This document shows, piece by piece, positions 37,918 through 45,215 of a stretch of DNA of 64,000 nt. The position numbers and the translations under genes were made by a program. The DNA is from DASQEH01 sp038237745 (lineage in GTDB: Bacteria > Actinomycetota > Actinomycetes > Propionibacteriales > Nocardioidaceae), in assembly GCA_038237745.1 (NCBI GenBank), contig JBBRYJ010000005.1, positions 62,001-126,000 on the forward strand. The letters are read 5' to 3'. The first letter of the stretch is position 1. Each line of letters opens with the position of its first letter. The notes below the pieces were generated by a model, which did no database searches, was not told the origin of the DNA, and was given only the letters and a program-made list of their open reading frames with translations.

Positions 37918-38348
37918 GGCGTTGCCATCGAGCCGAAAAGCATGTCTCTGACGAAGGGCATCAGCGGCAGCTGCGCTGAATCTGCCAGGTCGTGCCACAC
38001 CACGGCGTCCGTGGTTTCATCGCCGTGTGACGACACCGTTCCCTGCTGCACGTGGACGGTGTAGAGAAGCCGAATGCTGTGGATGCGTTCACTCCGGTCT
38101 GGCAGGTCGGTGATGTCACTGACGACGGTGTCCAACGTGTGCGGGGTGATGAGGAGTCCTGTCTCTTCTTGGAACTGCCGGACAAGACATTGCGAGGGTG
38201 ACTCTCCGAAGTTGATGCCGCCACCAGGCAACCACCAGGTGCCTGGCCACATAGACCGACTGGAAGCACGGGCGAGCAAGACTTTCTGAGTCTTGACGGC
38301 CAGGCCATACACAGCCACTCGTTGCCGCTGCGGAGGTCCGGGGGACAC
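37845..38348 (-). CDS. NUDIX hydrolase with an MBL-derived C-terminal tail
   Basis: A 167-residue NUDIX enzyme that hydrolyses a nucleoside-diphosphate-linked substrate. The Nudix box runs from GGINFGE to FQEETGL (about residues 44-68); the catalytic EE is intact, but the first Glu of REUxEE is Gln (RQF). The last about 23 residues do not belong to NUDIX proteins and match the C-terminus of the nearby MBL-fold protein. GTG 38348 follows TAGCGT (38355-38360) by six bases, so it has its own leaderless promoter. The gene lies exactly between two repeat copies (b and c). Confidence 0.82.
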   Translation of the reverse strand: MSPGPPQRQRVAVYGLAVKTQKVLLARASSRSMWPGTWWLPGGGINFGESPSQCLVRQFQEETGLLITPHTLDTVVSDITDLPDRSERIHSIRLLYTVHVQQGTVSSHGDETTDAVVWHDLADSAQLPLMPFVRDMLFGSMATPHGDDPAGRGIERPYLAAWRTRGW

Positions 38349-38693
38349 ATCGTCACGCTAGTGCCAGGCGCCTGTCCATGGCAGACCCCACCTCAGCCCT
38401 AGATCCAACCCCACCACGGATCGCAACTCACATGCAGCGGTTCACGACCATGGCAACAGGAAGTCACCAGCCGCGGGCGCGCCACTCTCCGAGGTGGGGG
38501 CGCTCCGCCCCTAGGGTCGCGTCGTCGCCGTGGCTTGGTGCAGAAGCCGTCGCGCGAGGGAACCGCGGGGGAGATGACGAATACGACGTAAGCCAGCGCG
38601 AGGCCGATCGTCGCGAGTACGTACGGACAGGACACATCTCACTTGTCACAGTCCGCGAGCGGGTGGTCACAAAGACGAACGAGCCCAGCGCAG
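38349..38693. other. Spacer between NUDIX and MBL genes with repeat copy c
   Basis: Contains repeat copy c (38464-38537) and two competing small minus-strand frames. One (from 38635) begins with a transmembrane-like stretch, CPYVLATIGLALAYVVFVI; the other (ending at 38464) closes in the repeat. Neither is supported as a functional gene; it may be a decayed cassette. Confidence 0.5.
38464..38537 (-). repeat. MBL 3'-end repeat, copy c (orphan)
   Basis: Encodes HGDDATLGAERPHL-x-EWRARGW and a stop in the same arrangement as the MBL C-terminus, but with no intact gene upstream. It contains CCAC (38482-38485) and GTGG (38494-38497), able to form a small hairpin. Confidence 0.75.
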
Positions 38694-38766
38694 TTACCAG
38701 CCGCGCAGACGCCACGCCACGAGGTTCGGGCGCTCGATGCCAAGGCCAGGAAGATCGTCGCCGTGG
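38694..38766 (-). repeat. MBL 3'-end repeat, copy d (native end of the MBL gene)
   Basis: The last 24 codons and stop of the MBL-fold gene, reading PGHGDDLPGLGIERP-x-L-x-x-WR-x-RGW. This is the presumed parent of copies a-c, because its first histidine is a metal ligand of the MBL fold. Confidence 0.8.
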
Positions 38767-39347
38767 CCCGGATATACCCAGGTCTCGTCGGGGAGGCGGT
38801 CGAAGACCTTGCGCTCGAGGTCGTTCATCAGCGACGTGAAGCCCTCGAGAGATGTGGTCCGTCCAGGCCCGCCCGGGAACAGGCTGTCACCGGTCCAGAG
38901 ATGCGGAGGGCCGGTCGGGTCGTCGTACAGCAGGGCAATCGACCCGGGGGTGTGCCCGGTGAGATGGAGGACCTCCAGGTCGACCTCGCCGACCGAGACG
39001 ATGTCGCCGTCGCGCACGGTGCGTGTCGTGGCCACCGGGATACCGTCGGCGTCGGCCGCGCCGGCGACAGTGGCGGCTTCGGTGGCCGACACGACCGCCG
39101 CGAGAGCGCCCCAGTGGTCGCCGTGCCGGTGCGTCGTCACCACAGTCGCGAGCGGCTCACCGGCGAGGAGGCCGAGAAGGACGTCCGCCTCGGCCGCAGC
39201 GTCGACCAAAAGGGACTCCTCGGTCCGACGACATCTCAGCAGGTATGCGTTGTTGTCCATCGGTCCTACCGACGCCTTGGTCACCATCAGCTCGCCGAGC
39301 TCTCGGACCGCCGCCGTGCCGCGACGCACCTTGCCGTGGTAACTCAC
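38694..39347 (-). CDS. MBL-fold metallo-hydrolase
   Basis: A 217-residue metallo-beta-lactamase-fold hydrolase resembling glyoxalase II-like and thiol-hydrolysing members. Metal ligands: THRHGDHWG (HxHxDH, near residue 93), TGHTPGS His near 133, WTGDSLF Asp near 154 and PGHGDD His near 196. GTG 39347 overlaps the maleylpyruvate-isomerase stop as GTGA, so the two are one operon. A mycothiol-linked role is a reasonable inference from that pairing. Its 3' end is repeated downstream three times. Confidence 0.9.
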   Translation of the reverse strand: MSYHGKVRRGTAAVRELGELMVTKASVGPMDNNAYLLRCRRTEESLLVDAAAEADVLLGLLAGEPLATVVTTHRHGDHWGALAAVVSATEAATVAGAADADGIPVATTRTVRDGDIVSVGEVDLEVLHLTGHTPGSIALLYDDPTGPPHLWTGDSLFPGGPGRTTSLEGFTSLMNDLERKVFDRLPDETWVYPGHGDDLPGLGIERPNLVAWRLRGW

Positions 39348-40057
39348 CGCCAGACCCCTTGACGCGGCAGGGCTCCCGTCTCGCAGTACAGCCCGATTCC
39401 GTCAGTCCTTCCGATCAGCCAGCCGAGGAGCGCAGGAGGAGGGCCCGTGACCTCGGGGCCGCCGCCGGCAATCACCCAGCGTCCCTCGTCATCGTTGGCG
39501 ACCAGCACGCAGCCGACGAAGTCGTCGCGGACGGTGGACTCGTCGGCGATGTCGCGGAGAAGCGCCTCGACGAAGTCCTCCGGCCAGTGGGCGAGGGTGT
39601 AGTCCAGGTCGACGTCGATGTGGTGCACCTCAACCTCCGTGCGCCGAAGGAACGGGATCGCGGCGGCGGACCCCGTGCGGTCGTGGGCACCCCAGACCAG
39701 CTCCGCCTCCCAGCTCCGCGCGTCGAGCTCCGCCAGCGCATCCAGGAATCGCTCGTGGGACGCATGAACGTCGAGACGAAGCTCGTCGGCCGAGCGCCCT
39801 GCCTGTGCCGCGATTACGGCGTTGCGCTCGTCGCGGCTAGGGTACATCGGCGTCCTGACTCCCGTGCGTGCCCAGGTGACCAGGTTGACCAATGCGTCGG
39901 CATTGCGGGCGATGTGGGTGAGCACGTGCCCGCGGCTCCAGTCCGGAAGCAGCGAGGGTCCCCGTGCCTGCTCGTCGGTCAGTGCGGAGATGGTGTGCTC
40001 GAGTGCCTGCGTCGAAGTCCTGACGCCCTCGATTCCGGTGGAAGGGTCGGCCGCCAT
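39344..40057 (-). CDS. Maleylpyruvate isomerase family mycothiol-dependent enzyme (DinB fold)
   Basis: A 237-residue MDMPI-type protein with a four-helix DinB-like N-terminal domain. The metal-binding segment LPDWSRGHVLTHIARNADAL (near residues 37-56) carries family His residues, and HHIDVDL near residue 144 adds a third. Enzymes of this family use mycothiol as cofactor or thiol donor; the real substrate is unknown. ATG 40057 follows TAGGTT (40065-40070) by seven bases on its strand, a leaderless layout. It is co-transcribed with the MBL-fold gene. Confidence 0.85.
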   Translation of the reverse strand: MAADPSTGIEGVRTSTQALEHTISALTDEQARGPSLLPDWSRGHVLTHIARNADALVNLVTWARTGVRTPMYPSRDERNAVIAAQAGRSADELRLDVHASHERFLDALAELDARSWEAELVWGAHDRTGSAAAIPFLRRTEVEVHHIDVDLDYTLAHWPEDFVEALLRDIADESTVRDDFVGCVLVANDDEGRWVIAGGGPEVTGPPPALLGWLIGRTDGIGLYCETGALPRQGVWR

Positions 40058-40165
40058 ACGATAGAACCTACCGCCTACCGGGCACCTCTCGGACGCTGCG
40101 CGAGCTCCTCCGGACTCGACGCGCCAAGGGGACCTGCGATGGTCGGGCCGGGGCGGCGTGCCGAG

Positions 40166-40171
40166 TAGACT
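40166..40171 (+). promoter_or_regulatory. -10-like TAGACT of the uvrA promoter
   Basis: TAGACT lies directly before the LexA box, so a LexA dimer would cover the transcription start. The uvrA start codon is about 50 bases downstream, so this promoter is not leaderless. Confidence 0.55.
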
Positions 40172-40172
40172 T

Positions 40173-40188
40173 GCGAACACCTGTTCGA
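40173..40188. promoter_or_regulatory. LexA/SOS box of uvrA
   Basis: GCGAACACCTGTTCGA matches the actinobacterial consensus TCGAAC-N4-GTTCGA with one mismatch (first base). It lies 36 bases before the uvrA GTG and next to the TAGACT hexamer. Confidence 0.82.
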
Positions 40189-40224
40189 AGGCGGAGGAGT
40201 GCGCCGCGCAGTGGAAGGTACATA

Positions 40225-43170
40225 GTGGCCGATCAGCTGATCATCCGCGGTGCACGCGAGCACAACCTCAAAGACGTCTCGCTCGACCTGCCTCGCGACT
40301 CCCTCATCGTCTTCACAGGTCTGTCGGGGTCGGGCAAGTCGAGCCTGGCGTTCGACACCATCTTCGCCGAGGGTCAGCGCCGCTACGTCGAGTCCCTGTC
40401 GGCGTATGCGCGCCAGTTCCTCGGGCAGATGGACAAGCCCGACGTGGACTTCATCGAGGGCCTCTCTCCGGCGGTCTCGATCGACCAGAAGTCGACCTCT
40501 CGCAACCCACGCTCCACCGTCGGCACCATCACCGAGGTGTACGACTACCTCCGGCTGCTATTCGCCCGGGCCGGCCGCCCGCACTGCCCCGTCTGCGGCC
40601 GTCCGATCGCTCGGCAGACCCCGCAGCAGATCGTCGACCGGGTGCTCGAGCTCGAAGAAGGTGCCCGGTTCCAGGTGCTGGCGCCGGTCGTCAGAGGACG
40701 CAAGGGCGAGTACGTCGACCTGTTCCGGCAGCTGCAGGCGCAGGGCTTCTCACGGGTCAGGGTCAACGGTGACACCAACCCCCTGACGGAGCCACCCAAG
40801 CTCGACAAGCAGAAAAAGCACACCATCGAGGTGGTGGTCGACAGACTCGCCGTCAAGGAGTCCGCGAAGCGCCGGCTCACCGACTCCGTCGAGACCGCCC
40901 TCGGGCTGTCGGGTGGTCTCGTCACGCTCGACTTCGTCGACCTGGAGGACGACGACCCGAACCGCGAGCGGGTCTTCTCCGAGCACCTGGCCTGTCTCTA
41001 CGACGACCTGAGCTTCGAGGAGCTCGAGCCGCGGTCCTTCTCCTTCAACTCACCCTTCGGCGCTTGTACGACGTGCCACGGGCTCGGTACCCGGATGATC
41101 GTCGACCCCGAGCTGGTCATCCCCGACGACGGCAAGTCCCTGGACGAAGGAGCCATCTCGCCCTGGTCGGCAGCGCACGTCTCCGACTACTTCGGTCGCC
41201 TCCTCGACGCGCTCGCCGACGAGCTGGGCTTCACGACCGACACCCCCTGGGGGAAGCTGCCCCGGCGTGCGCGGGAGTCGATCCTCGAGGGTCACCCTAC
41301 GAAGCTGCACGTGCGCTACAAGAACCGCTACGGCCGCGAGCGCTCGTACTTCGCCCAGTTCGAGGGGGTGCTCCCGTACATCCACCGCCGCCACACGGAG
41401 GCCGAGAGCGACACCGGCCGTGAGCGGTTCGAGGGATTCATGCGCGAGGTGCCCTGCCTGGCCTGCGATGGGGCCCGGCTCAAGCCGATCTCCCTTGCCG
41501 TGACGGTTGGCGGCAAGAACATCGCCGAGATCAGCGCACTGCCTGTCGACGAGGCGGCGACCTTCCTCGCAAGCGACCTCGACCTTTCGGCACGCGAGTT
41601 CCAGATCGCCGAGCGGGTGATCAAGGAGATCAACGAGCGGCTCCGGTTCCTGCTCGACGTCGGGCTCGACTACCTCAGCCTCAACCGGCCGTCGGGGTCG
41701 CTGTCGGGAGGCGAGGCCCAGCGGATCAGGCTGGCGACGCAGATCGGCGCAGGGCTCGTCGGGGTGCTCTACGTGCTGGACGAGCCGTCGATCGGTCTGC
41801 ACCAGCGGGACAACCACCGGCTCATCGAAACGCTGCTCAGGCTCCGCGACCTCGGAAACACCCTCATCGTCGTCGAACACGACGAGGACACCATCCGGAC
41901 CGCCGACTGGGCGGTCGACATCGGTCCCGGTGCCGGCGAGCACGGTGGGCAGGTGGTGGTGTCCGGTCCGGTAGAGGACCTGCTGACACACCCCGACTCG
42001 CTGACAGGTGCGTACCTGTCGGGACGGGTAGAGATCCCGCTCCCCGACGTGCGACGGCCGCCGACACCTGGTCGCGAGCTCGTCGTCCACAACGCCCGAG
42101 AGCACAACCTCCAGGACGTGACCGTCGGCTTCCCGCTGGGATGTTTCATCGCAGTCACCGGCGTGTCCGGGTCCGGTAAGTCGACGCTGGTGAACTCGAT
42201 CCTCTACGCCGCGCTGGCGAAGCGCATCTACAACGCCCGCGACGTGCCCGGTCGCCACCGAGACATCACGGGCGTCGACCAGGTCGACAAGGTCATCCAT
42301 GTCGACCAGTCACCCATCGGGCGGACGCCGCGCTCCAACCCTGCGACGTACACCGGCGTGTTCGACCACGTCCGGAAGCTTTTTGCGCAGACTCCCGAGG
42401 CGAAACTCCGCGGCTACCTGCAGGGTCGGTTCTCCTTCAACGTCAAGGGTGGCCGCTGCGAGGCCTGCGCCGGAGACGGCACCATCAAGATCGAGATGAA
42501 CTTCCTCCCCGACGTCTACGTGCCCTGCGAGGTATGCCATGGCGCGCGGTATAACCGGGAGACCCTGGAGGTGCATTACAAGGGCAAGACGATCGCCGAG
42601 GTCCTCGACATGCCCATCGAGGAGGCCGTCGAGTTCTTCGAGGCCATTCCCGGCATCGCCCGGCATCTTCGCACCCTCGTAGACGTCGGGCTCGGATACG
42701 TCCGGCTCGGACAACCGGCGCCCACCTTGTCTGGCGGCGAGGCGCAACGGGTCAAGCTTGCCTCGGAGCTGCAGAAGAGATCGACAGGCCGGACGGTCTA
42801 CGTGCTCGACGAGCCGACAACCGGGCTGCACTTCGAGGACATCCGAAAGCTGCTCGACGTACTGTCGCGCCTCGTCGACCAGGGCAACACGGTCATCGTC
42901 ATCGAGCACAATCTCGACGTCGTCAAGACCGCCGACTGGCTCATCGACCTCGGCCCTGACGGTGGAAACAAGGGAGGTCTCGTGGTCGCCGAGGGAACAC
43001 CGGAGGAGGTGGCCCAGACGGAGGCGAGCTACACAGGTCACTTCCTCAAGCCGATCCTCACCGGACGAGGAGGACGCGCCGCTTCTTCCGCGCCGGCGGC
43101 TCTGACCAGCCGCAACGGCGGACCCGCCCGGCGGAGACCCGTCGCTCGCAAATCGGCCCTCAACCGCTGA
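40225..43170 (+). CDS. uvrA: Excinuclease ABC subunit A
   Basis: The 981-residue damage-recognition ATPase of nucleotide excision repair. Two ABC modules carry Walker A GLSGSGKSS (near residue 32) and GVSGSGKST (near 649), each with an LSGGEAQR signature. Zinc-ligand cysteines occur in CPVCGRP, CTTCHGLG, CLACDG, CEACAGDG and CEVCHG. GTG 40225 has GGAAGG nearby and gives the conserved ADQLIIRGAREHNL start; the longer in-frame upstream sequence is non-homologous and contains the SOS box. Regulated by LexA. Confidence 0.97.
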   Translation: MADQLIIRGAREHNLKDVSLDLPRDSLIVFTGLSGSGKSSLAFDTIFAEGQRRYVESLSAYARQFLGQMDKPDVDFIEGLSPAVSIDQKSTSRNPRSTVGTITEVYDYLRLLFARAGRPHCPVCGRPIARQTPQQIVDRVLELEEGARFQVLAPVVRGRKGEYVDLFRQLQAQGFSRVRVNGDTNPLTEPPKLDKQKKHTIEVVVDRLAVKESAKRRLTDSVETALGLSGGLVTLDFVDLEDDDPNRERVFSEHLACLYDDLSFEELEPRSFSFNSPFGACTTCHGLGTRMIVDPELVIPDDGKSLDEGAISPWSAAHVSDYFGRLLDALADELGFTTDTPWGKLPRRARESILEGHPTKLHVRYKNRYGRERSYFAQFEGVLPYIHRRHTEAESDTGRERFEGFMREVPCLACDGARLKPISLAVTVGGKNIAEISALPVDEAATFLASDLDLSAREFQIAERVIKEINERLRFLLDVGLDYLSLNRPSGSLSGGEAQRIRLATQIGAGLVGVLYVLDEPSIGLHQRDNHRLIETLLRLRDLGNTLIVVEHDEDTIRTADWAVDIGPGAGEHGGQVVVSGPVEDLLTHPDSLTGAYLSGRVEIPLPDVRRPPTPGRELVVHNAREHNLQDVTVGFPLGCFIAVTGVSGSGKSTLVNSILYAALAKRIYNARDVPGRHRDITGVDQVDKVIHVDQSPIGRTPRSNPATYTGVFDHVRKLFAQTPEAKLRGYLQGRFSFNVKGGRCEACAGDGTIKIEMNFLPDVYVPCEVCHGARYNRETLEVHYKGKTIAEVLDMPIEEAVEFFEAIPGIARHLRTLVDVGLGYVRLGQPAPTLSGGEAQRVKLASELQKRSTGRTVYVLDEPTTGLHFEDIRKLLDVLSRLVDQGNTVIVIEHNLDVVKTADWLIDLGPDGGNKGGLVVAEGTPEEVAQTEASYTGHFLKPILTGRGGRAASSAPAALTSRNGGPARRRPVARKSALNR

Positions 43171-43224
43171 GCGCGCGCTGCGCTTTCCCGTCCATTGGCC
43201 AAAGGTCGTAGCACCATCTGCCAA

Positions 43225-43252
43225 TTGTCTACTCATTGTGGACAGATAGGCT
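43225..43252 (+). promoter_or_regulatory. Promoter of the Rieske lipoprotein gene
   Basis: TTGTCT (43225-43230) and TAGGCT (43247-43252) are separated by 16 bases. GAGGAG at 43272-43277 provides the ribosome-binding site for ATG 43283. A TTGGCCAA palindrome lies about 35 bases upstream. Confidence 0.5.
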
Positions 43253-43282
43253 GGTGACATTGTCCCCTTATGAGGAGCTGAA

Positions 43283-43786
43283 ATGGCCCAAGACGACCAC
43301 AGCGACACACCGCCAGCATCGACACGCCGCACGGTTCTGCGGGGGGCGCTGCTGGCTGGGGTGGCGACGCCGCTCCTGGCCGCCTGCGGCTCGAGCAACG
43401 ACACGAGTGGCGACACGGGGACCACGACCTCCGCAGCCTCGGGGGGAACAGCTACGTCCGACTCGGGCGGGACCGCACCCAGCTCCAGCGGTGGCGGAGG
43501 CACGGCAGCTATCGCTCAAACCACCGATGTGCCCAAGGGTGGCGGGGTCATCCTCAAGGCCGACAAGGTCGTCGTCACCCAGCCGTCAGCCGGTCAGTTC
43601 AAAGGTTTCAGCAGTACGTGTACGCATATGGGCTGCACGCTTCACGATGTGACCCAGACGATCAACTGCGTCTGCCACGGCAGCCAGTTCTCCATCGAGG
43701 ATGGCAGCGTCGTCACCGGCCCGGCGACCAAGCCCCTGCCGGAGATGCCGATCGTGGTGTCGGGCAAGGACATCGCGCTCGCCTGA
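43283..43786 (+). CDS. Rieske 2Fe-2S lipoprotein with Tat signal
   Basis: A 167-residue exported Rieske protein. The Tat signal (RRTVLRG near residues 15-21) runs into a lipobox LAAC (Cys35), then a long Ser/Thr/Gly-rich linker (about 36-78). The Rieske cluster ligands are CTHMGC (near 112) and CVCHG (near 129), with the disulfide-type second cysteines in place. It should be anchored on the outer face of the membrane as an electron carrier. It stands alone, with no cytochrome bc1 subunits nearby, so its partner is unknown. Confidence 0.9.
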   Translation: MAQDDHSDTPPASTRRTVLRGALLAGVATPLLAACGSSNDTSGDTGTTTSAASGGTATSDSGGTAPSSSGGGGTAAIAQTTDVPKGGGVILKADKVVVTQPSAGQFKGFSSTCTHMGCTLHDVTQTINCVCHGSQFSIEDGSVVTGPATKPLPEMPIVVSGKDIALA

Positions 43787-43816
43787 CTCTGTAGGACATC
43801 GGCCGACTGCTTGCGG

Positions 43817-45121
43817 CTAGGGGGCCGACGCGCCCAGGAAGGCCAGGTCGCGACGACACACCCGGCGGTCGAGCCGTCGGTCGATCACCGTCCGTGCCTC
43901 GTCGAAACGGGCGGCCGCGAGCAGCGCCGCGATCAGGGTGTCCTCGACGATCTCGCGCTGCGCGTCGCTGCCGCCGAGGCGCCAGATCGACGTCAGTAGC
44001 TCCCCGAGACGGTCGGCAGCGAGCCCGGCGTCGCCTTCCACAAGGGCTTGCAGAGCCGACGTGAGGGGTGAGACGACCTCGGCGTACGTCGGGTCACTGT
44101 GCTCGCGTGCCCACCTCTCCAGAGCCTCGAGCCGGTCGGACTGGCCGAGGGCGCACAACGTCACCGCCGAGTGCAACGCCACGAAGGGGGTCGGCGGGCG
44201 GTCGAGCAGGTGCTGGTCGATGTCGTCGATCACAGTGTCGACACCGGGTACCGCCGCCGCACCGGGAGTGATGGCCCAGCGCCACAACAGCGAGCACGAG
44301 TCGACCAGAGCCCGGCACCCGACGACTGTTGGTGGCGCCAACTCTGCGGCGTAACGGCTTCGCACCGCCGCGAAGTCTCCCAGCGACAGCTCATGCAGAG
44401 CCGCATGCCATGAGTAGTGCGCCAGGTTGTCCGACGACTCGCCCGCCCCGTGGATCCAACCATCGAGCCAGTCGCGGCCGCCCACGTGGTCACCCGTCTC
44501 GTAGTGCACGTGCGTGCGGGCGTGAACCGAGTGGCCTGCTGCCGGCTCGACGTCGAGGGAGGCACACGAGAGGTTCATCGCCTCGTCCCACCGCCGCTGC
44601 TCCTGCCGGACAAAGGCCAGCAGACCGCTGTACCACCAGTCCGTGCCGTACGCCGGCCTGGCCCGCTCGACGATCGACCAGGATTCCTGGGGCACCGTGG
44701 TCACCCCGGCAAATGCGATCGTAGGCACGGCGACCGACAGCAGCAGCGCGTCGAGCGGGTAGGTGCGAAGGTGGGCGATCAGCGGTCCTGAGTCACCACC
44801 GATGTGTGCTGCGACCGCATGCACGTGGCGGCGCTCGCGCTCGCTCGCGCGGAGGGCGAGGCGCTTGGCTGAGGCCATCCGCGCCTCGACGTCGACGGCG
44901 GCGCAGTACTCGTGCCCCAGCAGCCCCAGCGCCGCATGACCGAGGGCGAACGTCGGGTCATGAGCGATCGAACTGGCGACCGCCTCGAGTGCCCCCGACT
45001 GCACCTTGAGCAGCGCCGCCACTCCGGCGTTGTAGGCGTCGGCCGCCTCCTGCGACGTGGAGAGCCTCAGGTCGTAGAGGTCGCGAGCGGGTTTCGACGG
45101 GGTCGTCGTGCTCGAGAGCAT
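43817..45121 (-). CDS. Tetratricopeptide-repeat protein (TTC38-like)
   Basis: A 434-residue all-helical soluble protein resembling tetratricopeptide repeat protein 38. Several helix pairs fit TPR spacing (for example AADAYNAGVAALLKVQ, residues 26-41, and ALGHAALGLLGHEYCAA, 59-75). It has no catalytic motif. ATG 45121 follows TAGACT (45128-45133) by six bases on its strand, a leaderless layout. It is convergent with the Rieske gene and divergent from uvrC. Function unknown; TTC38-like proteins are found widely in actinobacteria. Confidence 0.75.
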   Translation of the reverse strand: MLSSTTTPSKPARDLYDLRLSTSQEAADAYNAGVAALLKVQSGALEAVASSIAHDPTFALGHAALGLLGHEYCAAVDVEARMASAKRLALRASERERRHVHAVAAHIGGDSGPLIAHLRTYPLDALLLSVAVPTIAFAGVTTVPQESWSIVERARPAYGTDWWYSGLLAFVRQEQRRWDEAMNLSCASLDVEPAAGHSVHARTHVHYETGDHVGGRDWLDGWIHGAGESSDNLAHYSWHAALHELSLGDFAAVRSRYAAELAPPTVVGCRALVDSCSLLWRWAITPGAAAVPGVDTVIDDIDQHLLDRPPTPFVALHSAVTLCALGQSDRLEALERWAREHSDPTYAEVVSPLTSALQALVEGDAGLAADRLGELLTSIWRLGGSDAQREIVEDTLIAALLAAARFDEARTVIDRRLDRRVCRRDLAFLGASAP

Positions 45122-45203
45122 GGATAGAGTCTAGTGATTCTCGTCCCTCACAGGTCGATCTTGCCGCCGCGTCGTCCGAGGGTCCGGCGCTTGCGAGCGC
45201 TCG

Positions 45204-45209
45204 TAGGGT
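45204..45209 (+). promoter_or_regulatory. -10-like TAGGGT six bases before uvrC
   Basis: TAGGGT ends six bases before GTG 45216 with no Shine-Dalgarno sequence between, implying a leaderless uvrC mRNA. No LexA box is visible here. Confidence 0.55.
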
Positions 45210-45215
45210 GGGGAC

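Noticed and set aside
40171..40224. Longer uvrA N-terminus
   Set aside because: It would encode the LexA box and an Arg-rich non-homologous sequence; GTG 40225 fits family and ribosome-binding site.
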